This document shows positions 58,007-64,000 of a stretch of DNA of 64,000 nucleotides, piece after piece. The notes below the pieces were generated by a model. The model saw only the letters and a program-made list of their open reading frames with translations. It did not search any database and was not told where the DNA came from. The stretch's first letter is position 1. Each line of letters starts with the position of its first letter. Made by a program: the position numbers and the translations under genes. This DNA comes from Prauserella muralis. GTDB lineage: Bacteria > Actinomycetota > Actinomycetes > Mycobacteriales > Pseudonocardiaceae. The DNA is taken from assembly GCF_003202285.1 (NCBI RefSeq), contig NZ_MASW01000005.1, positions 1 to 64,000 of the forward strand, given 5' to 3'.

Positions 58007-58099
58007 GTGCTCAAGCAGCTGTGGCTACGCGTGCTCGTGGCGCTGGTGATCTGGTTCGTCCTGCTGGCGCTGATGTGGGCGGTCGGCATCCTGGGCTGA
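58007..58099 (+). CDS. 30-residue single-helix membrane microprotein
   Basis: GTG 58007 starts four bases after the Nramp-like stop and encodes a 30-residue peptide that is one hydrophobic helix (LWLRVLVALVIWFVLLALMW) with a Lys/Arg-bearing N terminus, ending AVGILG. The spacing and topology suggest a small subunit of the transporter. It is too short for standard gene calling, and no family is recognised. Confidence 0.5.
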   Translation: MLKQLWLRVLVALVIWFVLLALMWAVGILG

Positions 58100-58162
58100 G
58101 CGCGCTATTCTGCCCAGCGGCGCACAGTGGTGTGGATTCACGCGCTACCAGGAGGTGTGGAC

Positions 58163-58582
58163 GTGGGCGCGCCGACGGGACAGGAGGGCTCCTCGCCGGG
58201 GATGTCGGAGCAGGAGGCCCGCCAGTACATGGAGCGGCTGCGGTCGGCTCCGGTCGAGCAGGTCGCCGCGGAGCTGATCTCCAGCGTGCTCAACGCGGCC
58301 CAGGTGAAGCTGGGCAGGCGGGACGCGCGGCTGCTGATCGACCTCGCCGCGATGATGACCGACCAGGTCCGCGAGTACGTCTCGGGCGACCTCGGCAAGC
58401 AGATCGACCAGGCGCTGGCACAGCTGCGCCTGCACCAGGTCAACGCCGAGAACGAGGCGGCGGGCCGGGAGCCGGAGGCAGGCGATCTGGACCGGGTTCC
58501 CGCCCCGCCCCGGGCCGCGGGGCAGGCGGCACCGGCCGAACAACCCCGCCCGGCGTCGAGGCTGTGGGTGCCCGGGCAGTGA
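58163..58582 (+). CDS. Hypothetical helical protein (DUF1844-like)
   Basis: 139 residues from GTG 58163, with AGGAGG about 8 bases upstream. The central helical part (EQVAAELISSVLNAAQVKLG, then RRDARLLIDLAAMMTDQVRE) loosely resembles actinobacterial DUF1844 proteins. The C terminus is Pro/Ala-rich and disordered. No enzyme motif. Identification is tentative. Confidence 0.7.
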   Translation: MGAPTGQEGSSPGMSEQEARQYMERLRSAPVEQVAAELISSVLNAAQVKLGRRDARLLIDLAAMMTDQVREYVSGDLGKQIDQALAQLRLHQVNAENEAAGREPEAGDLDRVPAPPRAAGQAAPAEQPRPASRLWVPGQ

Positions 58583-58611
58583 CCGGCCGGGCCGGTGCGG
58601 CCCGGAACGGC

Positions 58612-58803
58612 TCAGGACGGCGAGAAGCCGGTCTCGCGTGAGGGCGGGTCGGTCGGCAGGACTTCGGTGGCGTCCTGCTGGTCGATCACGTCCTGGTCCT
58701 CCGCGGCCGCGCGCTTGGCGTCCTTGATCGCCTCGCGGGCCTCGTCGAGCTTGCGCTCGTCCGGCTGCTGGCCGGTGGTGCGGCCTGGCCTGTCGTCCGA
58801 CAT
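58612..58803 (-). CDS. Small charged hypothetical protein
   Basis: 63 residues from ATG 58803, with GGGAGG upstream. Highly hydrophilic; an Asp/Glu/Lys-rich helix ERKLDEAREAIKDAKRAAAE is flanked by disordered tails. Similar short conserved actinobacterial proteins have no known role. Confidence 0.65.
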   Translation of the reverse strand: MSDDRPGRTTGQQPDERKLDEAREAIKDAKRAAAEDQDVIDQQDATEVLPTDPPSRETGFSPS

Positions 58804-58867
58804 CGCGCCTCCCTTCGACGGCAGCGGCTTCCGGCGTACCACCGCAGGGCGAGGCGCAAACGGAGCA

Positions 58868-59266
58868 CTACTCCTGCCTGCGGTACCGGGCGAGGTAGCG
58901 CTCGTGCAGGTCGGCGTCGCGTTCCGCGCGCGCCGCGGCCCGCGTGCGCCTGGCCGTGCCGCGCGGGTAGCCGTACTTGCTCAGCCGGTGCTCGACGCTT
59001 TCCTCGGCGTAGGCGAGCGAGTAGAAGTAGCCGACCAGCGCGGCGAGCAACACCAGCGGCAGCCGGAGCCCGAGCGGTCCGGGCAGCAGCAGCCACGCCG
59101 AGCACAGCGGCGCGAGCAGCACGGTGCTGCGTGCCGCGTGCCGCCACATCCAGGTCCGTGCCGTCACGTCCCGCAGCACCCATTCCCGGTACGCCTGCGG
59201 CAGTCTGCCGCCGACCGCATACCACAGCCACTGCACCGGGCCGGGCCGGTCGCGCTCGCTCGCCAT
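58868..59266 (-). CDS. DUF5313 family membrane protein
   Basis: 132 residues. N-terminal PVQWLWYAVGGRLPQAYREW and RDVTARTWMWRHAARS, two hydrophobic helices (STVLLAPLCSAWLLL; LPLVLLAALVGYFYSLAYAE), then an Arg-rich tail. The family is typical of Mycobacterium and Pseudonocardiales; function unknown. Divergent from the OhrR-like regulator, with shared dyads between. Confidence 0.85.
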   Translation of the reverse strand: MASERDRPGPVQWLWYAVGGRLPQAYREWVLRDVTARTWMWRHAARSTVLLAPLCSAWLLLPGPLGLRLPLVLLAALVGYFYSLAYAEESVEHRLSKYGYPRGTARRTRAAARAERDADLHERYLARYRRQE

Positions 59267-59275
59267 GTCAGCACA

Positions 59276-59306
59276 CTAACAGTTAGGGTGCTAACTGAAC
59301 TACGAT
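59276..59306. promoter_or_regulatory. Overlapping dyads and -10 for OhrR-like gene
   Basis: CTAAC-A-GTTAG (59276-59286) overlaps AGTTAG-GGTG-CTAACT (59281-59296). TACGAT (59301-59306) is a -10-like box placing transcription at about the ATG 59313, hence probably leaderless. A MarR dimer bound here would cover the -35 region and also the divergent DUF5313 start. Confidence 0.6.
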
Positions 59307-59312
59307 GCCGGG

Positions 59313-59768
59313 ATGGACGTCGATCTCGGCGAGGACCCGCTGGCGCTGGACCGGCAGGTGTGTTTCGCGCTGTCCGTGGCCTCCCGCAGCGTGATCGCGA
59401 TCTACCGGCCGCTGCTCAGGCCGTTCGGCCTGACCCACCCGCAGTACCTGGTGCTGCTCGCCCTGTGGGAGAGGACTCCGCGCACGGTGAAGGATCTCTG
59501 CGACGTGCTGCGCGCCGAGCCGGCCACGCTCTCGCCCCTGCTGAAGCGCCTGGAGTCGCTCGGCTACGTCAGCCGCCGCCGGGGGACGGCCGACGAGCGC
59601 ACGCTCACCGTGGACCTCACCGGCGCGGGGCACGCGTTGCGCGCGGAGGCGGAGAAGATCCCGTACCGGGTCGTGGAGACCCTCGGCATGGAGGTGGCCG
59701 AACTGGAGCGGTTGCACGCGGCGCTCGGCCGCGTGATCGCCGCCACCGGCCGAGCGGAACGGCGCTGA
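59313..59768 (+). CDS. MarR/OhrR-like redox-sensing regulator
   Basis: 151 residues. LDRQVCFALSVASRSVIAIY with the lone Cys near residue 17 matches the peroxide-sensing Cys of OhrR, and FGLTHPQYLVLLALWE follows. Winged HTH: KDLCDVLRAEPATLSPLLKR and wing SRRRGTADERTLTVDLT. OhrR normally represses an organic hydroperoxide reductase (ohr), but no ohr gene is in the window. Confidence 0.88.
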   Translation: MDVDLGEDPLALDRQVCFALSVASRSVIAIYRPLLRPFGLTHPQYLVLLALWERTPRTVKDLCDVLRAEPATLSPLLKRLESLGYVSRRRGTADERTLTVDLTGAGHALRAEAEKIPYRVVETLGMEVAELERLHAALGRVIAATGRAERR

Positions 59769-59771
59769 GGC

Positions 59772-60797
59772 TCACCCGCCCGCCCTGCCGGCGAGCACCA
59801 CGGTCATCCAGGCGCCCATCAGCCGCACCGGAATTCGCCTGTGGACGGTCCACTGTGCCCGTTCCAGCTCGGCGATGCCGTGCTGTCCGTGCAGAACCGC
59901 CACGAGGCGCCCTCCTGGCCGGGTCACGCGGTGCAGTTCCGGCCACAGCAGGCCGCCGGAGCCCGCCAGCCCGCCGTGCGCGGCCACCTGCCGGTTCCAC
60001 GGAGGGTTGACCAAGACCACGTCGGCCCGGCCGCGGGCGACGGGCAGGCGGGTGGCGTCCGCACGGGCGAGGCCGGCGCGCACGCGCGCCGCCGTGGCGT
60101 TGTGCCGGGCCGCCGCCAGCGCCGCCGGATCGAGGTCGAAGCCCTGGAACCGGCCGTCCGGCTGCCGGCGGGCCGCCTCGATCAGCAGCGTCCCGGCCCC
60201 GGCGCAGGGATCGAGCACGACCTCGCCACCGCCGGGCCCGGCAAGGCGGGCCATGGCGGCGGCGAGCGGAGGATGCAGGGTGCCGGGGACACCGCGGGTC
60301 TTGTAGGCCCGCCGGTGCAGGGGCGCGGTGGTGAGCCGGACGCCCAGCACGGCGGAGCCGTCGCCGAGCAGCAGCCGCCAGTGCTGCGCGGTGCCGGGAG
60401 GGCGCTGCCCGTCCCGCCGGGACACGTAGCGCGCACCGGCACGGGCGAGCAGCCCGCCCACGGCGTCCTCGGCGTCGAAGCGGCTGAAGGCCCGCCTGCC
60501 CAGCACGGTGGCGGTCACCGCGACGGCCCGGGCCGGTGCGAGGTGTGCGCCGACGGTCTCGCGCAGGGCGGCCCTGGTGTGCCCGGCGTCCGGCGCGGTC
60601 GCCACGACGACGATCGCGTCGTCGGCGGTGGTCAGCGCGGCGACGCGGTCGGGTACCGGGGCGGCGACCAGCACCTGCCGGTGTCCCGTTCCCAGCACGG
60701 CTCCGGCCCCGCGGGTGATGATCTCGGATGCGGTGAGGTCCTCGAGTCCTCGAAGGGTGCGCACGAGCACGTGCGCACCCGAGGGAACGCGATGCAC
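59772..60797 (-). CDS. THUMP-like RNA methyltransferase (RlmL/Trm11 type)
   Basis: 341 residues. N-terminal THUMP-like part (LVRTLRGLEDLTASEIITRG) and a C-terminal Rossmann methyltransferase: VVLDPCAGAGTLLIEAARR (SAM motif I), GFDLDPAALAAARHNA (motif II), VVLVNPPWNR (NPPW motif IV, N2-guanine type) and GGRLVAVLHGQHG. Probably modifies guanosine in tRNA or rRNA. The stop lies 3 bases from the convergent OhrR-like gene. Confidence 0.85.
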   Translation of the reverse strand: MHRVPSGAHVLVRTLRGLEDLTASEIITRGAGAVLGTGHRQVLVAAPVPDRVAALTTADDAIVVVATAPDAGHTRAALRETVGAHLAPARAVAVTATVLGRRAFSRFDAEDAVGGLLARAGARYVSRRDGQRPPGTAQHWRLLLGDGSAVLGVRLTTAPLHRRAYKTRGVPGTLHPPLAAAMARLAGPGGGEVVLDPCAGAGTLLIEAARRQPDGRFQGFDLDPAALAAARHNATAARVRAGLARADATRLPVARGRADVVLVNPPWNRQVAAHGGLAGSGGLLWPELHRVTRPGGRLVAVLHGQHGIAELERAQWTVHRRIPVRLMGAWMTVVLAGRAGG

Positions 60798-61064
60798 GGT
60801 CGTCCTCTGACGTCGCGACTCGGGGACCGCCGGGTGGCGGCCCCCGCATCGCCGGCGGCGGGCTCGCGCCGCGCCGTCGAGCCGGCGGCGTCAGAGGAAC
60901 AGGAACACCGTGAACACGGCCGGGAGCGTATCCGGGCGCGGCCCCGGCGACGAACTGAATATCGAGGTCGCGCGATAACCGGAGGGGCTGTTTACCGTCG
61001 GGAACGCAACCCTTACGCTACGTTCGACAGCCCAGCCGCCCCTTCCAGGTCCAGCGAGGTACGC
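60798..61064. promoter_or_regulatory. Intergenic region with ECF-type promoter match
   Basis: GGGAAC (61000-61005), 16 bases, then GTT at 61022 (CGTTCG context) matches the GGAAC/CGTT pattern of ECF sigma promoters, upstream of the methyltransferase at 61065. The remainder shows no gene. Confidence 0.4.
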
Positions 61065-61898
61065 ATGCCCGATCCGGTGCCGCAGAGCGAGCGTGTTCCC
61101 GCCGGCGTCGACCCGAACATCGCCAGCATCGCGCGGGTGTACGACGCCTTCCTCGGCGGGAAGGACAACTACGAGATCGACCGCCAGGTGTTCGAAGGCG
61201 TCAAGGCGAAGGCGCCCGAGGCGGCCGACCTCGCCTACGAGAACCGCAGCTTCCTCATCCGCGTGTGCCGGTTCCTCGCGCAGCAGACCGGCCTCGAGCA
61301 GTACCTGGACTGCGGGTCCGGGCTGCCCACCGCGGAGAACGTCCACCAGGTCGTGCAGCGCATCAACCCGGACGCGCGCGTGGTGTACGTCGACAACGAC
61401 CCCGTCGTCAGCGCCCACGGCCGCGCGCTGCTGGAGGAGAACGACTTCACGCACTTCGCCTCCGCCGACATCTTCAAGCCGCAGGAACTGCTGAACAACG
61501 AGGTCGTGGTCAAGCACATCGACTTCAGCCAGCCGCTGGCGTTCCTGCAGATGGGCACGCTGCACCACTACGAGGGCGCGAGCGAGGACCCGGCGAAGAT
61601 CATGAAGGAGTACATCGACGCGCTGCCGTCGGGCTCCTACGTCGCCATCAGCCACTTCCTCGACCCGGAGAACGAATACAGCAGCGTCGCGCGCAAGATG
61701 GAGGAGGTGTTCCGGCACAGCCCCATGGGCAGCGGAACCTTCCGCACGCTCGCGGAGATCGAGGAGCTGTTCGACGGTCTCGAGCTGTGCGAGCCCGGCG
61801 TCGTCCGCTGCGCCGACTGGTGGATGGACGGGCCGAGGCTCAAGCCGCTGAACCAGGTGCAGCACTGCATCGCGGGCGGGGTCGCCCGCAAGCCCTGA
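61065..61898 (+). CDS. SAM-dependent methyltransferase, DUF574/Methyltransf_19 family
   Basis: 277 residues. PNIASIARVYDAFLGGKDNY is the family signature (actinobacterial DUF574). YLDCGSGLPTAENVHQVVQR is the SAM loop, VVYVDNDPVVSAHGRALL motif II, and YVAISHFLDP a later block. The substrate is unknown; these proteins are expanded in Streptomyces and Pseudonocardiaceae. Possible ECF-type promoter upstream. Confidence 0.9.
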   Translation: MPDPVPQSERVPAGVDPNIASIARVYDAFLGGKDNYEIDRQVFEGVKAKAPEAADLAYENRSFLIRVCRFLAQQTGLEQYLDCGSGLPTAENVHQVVQRINPDARVVYVDNDPVVSAHGRALLEENDFTHFASADIFKPQELLNNEVVVKHIDFSQPLAFLQMGTLHHYEGASEDPAKIMKEYIDALPSGSYVAISHFLDPENEYSSVARKMEEVFRHSPMGSGTFRTLAEIEELFDGLELCEPGVVRCADWWMDGPRLKPLNQVQHCIAGGVARKP

Positions 61899-61929
61899 CC
61901 AGCGGGCGGCGGCGCCCCGGACTGGGGGC

Positions 61930-62739
61930 TCAGGCGAGCCGCAGGGTGTCGCCGCGCCGCAGCAGCCGGATCTCGGCGGGCAGCTTGCGGTCGGCGACCT
62001 CGGTCAGGAAGTTCGACAGCGGCGAGGTGAACAGGCCGTAGTCGTCGAAGTGCACCGGCACCACACCGGCCGGGCGCAGCCACTCGACCAGGTCGGCGCC
62101 CTGCCGGTCGTCCATCGACAGCCGCACCCCGAGCACTCGTGTCCCGCCGAGGTGCAGCACCGCCAGGTCGAGGTCGCCGAACCACGCGGCGATCTGCCGG
62201 AGCTCGTCGTGCAGCACCGTGTCGCCGCTGAGGTAGATCCGGCGCACGCGGGCATCCGGGTCCGGGCGGTACTCGAGCACGCTGCCCTGCACCGGGGGCA
62301 GCAGCCGGTCGAGCGGCGTCGCCGAGTGGCGGGCGGGCACGGCGGTCACGGTGAGGCTCGCGTCGCCGTCGGTGAGCCGCTGGCTCGACCACGTGCGCAT
62401 GCCGGTGGCCTCGCGAAAACCCTGCCTGGCGAGCCTTCTCGCGGCGTGCCCGGTGGTCAGGATCGGGACGTCCCGGCTCAGTTCGCGCCGGGCGACGCGG
62501 TCGAAGTGGTCGCCGTGCAGGTGGGACAGCAGCACCGCGTCCAGCGGGGGCAGGTCGGCGGGCTGGGCCGCGGGCTCGGTGCGCCGCCGCGTCACCAGGC
62601 CGTGGCCGATGTGCACCCACTGGCCGCGGTGCAGGAAGTTCGGGTCGGTCAGCAGCGTGAACGGACCCAGCCGCAGCAGCGTCGTCGCCGTGCCGATGAA
62701 CGTCAGCCCGTCGGCCCCGGGCTCCGGCGCAGCCGTCAT
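61930..62739 (-). CDS. MBL-fold metallo-hydrolase (UlaG/NAPE-PLD-like)
   Basis: 269 residues. Metal motif LLSHLHGDHFDRVARREL (HxHxDH), then VPARHSATPL, YLSGDTVLHDE (Asp) and VPVHFDDYGLF (His). N-terminal LTFIGTATTLLRLGPFTLLT resembles the UlaG/beta-lactamase-like lactonase branch. Likely binds two zinc ions. Its ATG overlaps the stop of the gene at 62736. Confidence 0.9.
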   Translation of the reverse strand: MTAAPEPGADGLTFIGTATTLLRLGPFTLLTDPNFLHRGQWVHIGHGLVTRRRTEPAAQPADLPPLDAVLLSHLHGDHFDRVARRELSRDVPILTTGHAARRLARQGFREATGMRTWSSQRLTDGDASLTVTAVPARHSATPLDRLLPPVQGSVLEYRPDPDARVRRIYLSGDTVLHDELRQIAAWFGDLDLAVLHLGGTRVLGVRLSMDDRQGADLVEWLRPAGVVPVHFDDYGLFTSPLSNFLTEVADRKLPAEIRLLRRGDTLRLA

Positions 62740-63260
62740 CGTCGCCTCCTCTCCGGCGGCCCGACATCGGGCACGCGGCCGGGCCGCAACCGCGCGTGCA
62801 CCTGGCCGGGACCCGGGCCCGAGCGCGCGGCCAGCGCGTCGGCGACCGCGCCCGTGGCGAACGCGTAGACGCCCTTGTGCGCCAGGTCGACCAGCAACTC
62901 GGCCCGGGGCCACGTCCAGGGTGGCGCGCCGACCCCGGTGGCGTTCTCCAGCGTCTGGTCGTTGGTCAGGCGGACGGCGAGGAACATCGCCGACGCCCAC
63001 GGGCCGCGCAGCCCGGCGCCCGCCATCACACCCCGCAGGGTGCCCAGCAGCACGCCCTGCCCCGCGTGCATGGCGAGGTTGAGCCACCTCGGCTGCCGGT
63101 GCGGGTACTCGGCCCGCCCGAACAGCCGCTCCAGCGTGCGCGCGGGGACGTGCGAGTCGGGCCTGCCGGTGAGCCGCTGCTCGGCCTTCTCGGCCGCCGT
63201 CATCGCGGCGACTCCCACCGCGCCCGCGACGGCGCCCTGCGCGGCCGATCGCCACCACAT
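62736..63260 (-). CDS. Hypothetical membrane-associated protein
   Basis: 174 residues. An N-terminal small-residue-rich segment (AAQGAVAGAVGVAAMTAAEK) and later hydrophobic parts (LNLAMHAGQGVLLGTLRGVM; VDLAHKGVYAFATGAVADAL) suggest a few membrane-facing helices; GRPDSHVPARTLERLFGR lies between. Not assigned to a family. Forms an operon with the MBL hydrolase. Confidence 0.75.
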   Translation of the reverse strand: MWWRSAAQGAVAGAVGVAAMTAAEKAEQRLTGRPDSHVPARTLERLFGRAEYPHRQPRWLNLAMHAGQGVLLGTLRGVMAGAGLRGPWASAMFLAVRLTNDQTLENATGVGAPPWTWPRAELLVDLAHKGVYAFATGAVADALAARSGPGPGQVHARLRPGRVPDVGPPERRRR

Positions 63261-63368
63261 GCGTGCCCCTTCCGTTCCGCCCCTGGTGGGTCCGTCCGCT
63301 GCGTACCCGGGCCCGGCAGGGGCAAACCGCGCTCGACACCCGTGGCGATCCCGTGTATGGTACCAATC

Positions 63369-63380
63369 AGTTCCGGAACT
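63369..63380. promoter_or_regulatory. ArsR-type operator
   Basis: AGTTCCGGAACT is a perfect 12-bp palindrome immediately before the ribosome site AGGAGG of the ArsR gene. It is well placed for autorepression. Confidence 0.5.
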
Positions 63381-63392
63381 AGGAGGTTCTCA

Positions 63393-63779
63393 ATGGCGGG
63401 GGACACGCTCAGCGCGGCGTTCGCGGCGCTCGCCGATCCGACCCGGCGCGCGATCCTCGACCGGCTCCGCGAGGGCGAGGCGTCGGTCGCCGAACTGGCC
63501 GAGCCGTTCGCGATGACGCCGCGCGCGGTGTCGAAGCACGTCGCGGTGCTGGAGGCGGCCGGGCTCGTCACGCGGGGACGCGCCGCGCAGCGCAGGCCGA
63601 GCCGCATCCGCGTGGAGCCGCTGGCCGACATCGACGACTGGCTGCACAGCTACCGGCAGCTCTGGCAGGGCCGGTTCGACCGCCTGGACGCCCGGCTGGC
63701 CCGGCAGCAGGGTGGCCGATCCACGGACACCACGGACACCACGGACACGGACACCACCGACGAGGGGAGACCGTCATGA
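63393..63779 (+). CDS. ArsR family regulator (SRPBCC-linked type)
   Basis: 128 residues. Winged HTH: LADPTRRAILDRLREGEASV, AELAEPFAMTPRAVSKHVAV and LEAAGLVTRGR. There is no metal-binding Cys motif, as usual for ArsR proteins paired with AHSA1/SRPBCC genes. The C terminus is a Thr/Asp repeat (TDTTDTTDTDTTDE) encoded by an ACGGACACC-type DNA repeat at about 63722-63755. The stop overlaps the next ATG. Confidence 0.9.
   Translation: MAGDTLSAAFAALADPTRRAILDRLREGEASVAELAEPFAMTPRAVSKHVAVLEAAGLVTRGRAAQRRPSRIRVEPLADIDDWLHSYRQLWQGRFDRLDARLARQQGGRSTDTTDTTDTDTTDEGRPS
63722..63755. repeat. Short tandem repeat inside ArsR coding end
   Basis: ACGGACACC units repeat about three and a half times, with one six-base variant, encoding the Thr-Asp tail of the ArsR protein. 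Likely length-variable between strains. Confidence 0.6.
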
Positions 63780-64000
63780 CCGACGCCATGCTCAACCACG
63801 ACACACGCGACCGCGACGCGCGCACGATCACGATCGTCCGGGTCTTCGACGCGCCACGGGAGCTGGTGTTCGGCAACTGGGTGCGAGCCGAGGACGTCGC
63901 CGGCTGGTTCGCGCCCGACGGCTACACCGTCACCGGCTGCGAGCTCGACGCCAGGGCAGGCGGGCAGTGGTGGGTGGAGTACCGCTCCGCCACCGGCGAG
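63776..64000 (+). CDS. SRPBCC/AHSA1-like protein, truncated by window end
   Basis: 75 residues are visible from ATG 63776 to the window edge with no stop. TITIVRVFDAPRELVFGNWV, EDVAGWFAPDGYTVTGCELD and ARAGGQWWVEYRS are typical of AHSA1/SRPBCC proteins that pair with ArsR regulators. It is translationally coupled (ATGA) to the ArsR gene and is its probable target. Confidence 0.85.
   Translation, partial: MTDAMLNHDTRDRDARTITIVRVFDAPRELVFGNWVRAEDVAGWFAPDGYTVTGCELDARAGGQWWVEYRSATGE

Noticed and set aside
1-64000. Mobile element, prophage or genomic island boundaries
   Set aside because: No transposase, integrase, phage structural gene, tRNA or flanking direct repeat was found on either strand; composition is uniform.

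Overview
The window is about 64 kb of very GC-rich DNA (G/C in nearly every third codon position) from an actinomycete. Mycothiol-linked enzymes (21689, 25755), a SARP regulator, DUF5313-, DUF574- and DUF3311-type proteins, GTG starts and stop/start overlaps of the ATGA/GTGA kind point to Pseudonocardiaceae (an Amycolatopsis/Saccharomonospora/Prauserella-like organism). This placement is inferred from gene content, not from a marker gene. I see no rRNA, tRNA, CRISPR array, transposase, integrase or phage gene. The region looks like accessory chromosome rich in regulators, transporters and catabolic genes.

Layout. 0-8.6 kb: serine hydrolase, NarL-type two-component pair, TetR regulator plus SGNH esterase, PAP2 phosphatase, small proteins, and a DUF3311/SSS symporter pair. 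8.6-16.3 kb (minus strand): a tight eight-gene operon with two proteins of unknown function, a family-5 lipoprotein receptor, a LacI regulator and a complete Dpp/Opp-type ABC transporter. Its divergent promoter region holds several LacI-type operators shared with a secreted PLD-like protein. 17.8-26.5 kb: MerR and AraC regulators, nitrilase, mycothiol enzymes, MFS exporter, SARP regulator.

26.5-40.2 kb is a catabolic island: an Ssu/Tau-type ABC importer; divergently, a Rieske ferredoxin-like protein and two ACMSD-family amidohydrolases; a LysR regulator; a VanB/PDR-type reductase; a TetR regulator; and an operon of CaiB CoA-transferase, citryl-CoA-lyase-like protein, LigB and LigA extradiol dioxygenase parts, followed by an MHS transporter. 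Together they suggest uptake and meta-cleavage of an aromatic acid with a CoA-dependent lower pathway. No oxygenase large subunit is present.

40.3-64 kb: a CcdA-like/ClpN fusion with a promoter-embracing palindrome, a membrane sulfatase-like enzyme, IclR/deaminase and TetR/lipase pairs, an aldehyde dehydrogenase-alcohol dehydrogenase-ACMSD-like operon, a second two-component pair, a CaCA exchanger, a divergent Nramp-like transporter with a 30-residue membrane microprotein, an OhrR-like regulator, two methyltransferases, an MBL hydrolase, and an ArsR/AHSA1 pair cut by the window end. Three kinds of small intergenic repeat occur at 17.75, 42.9 and 48.45 kb. Many regulator genes have perfect inverted repeats over their own promoters, and these are listed individually.
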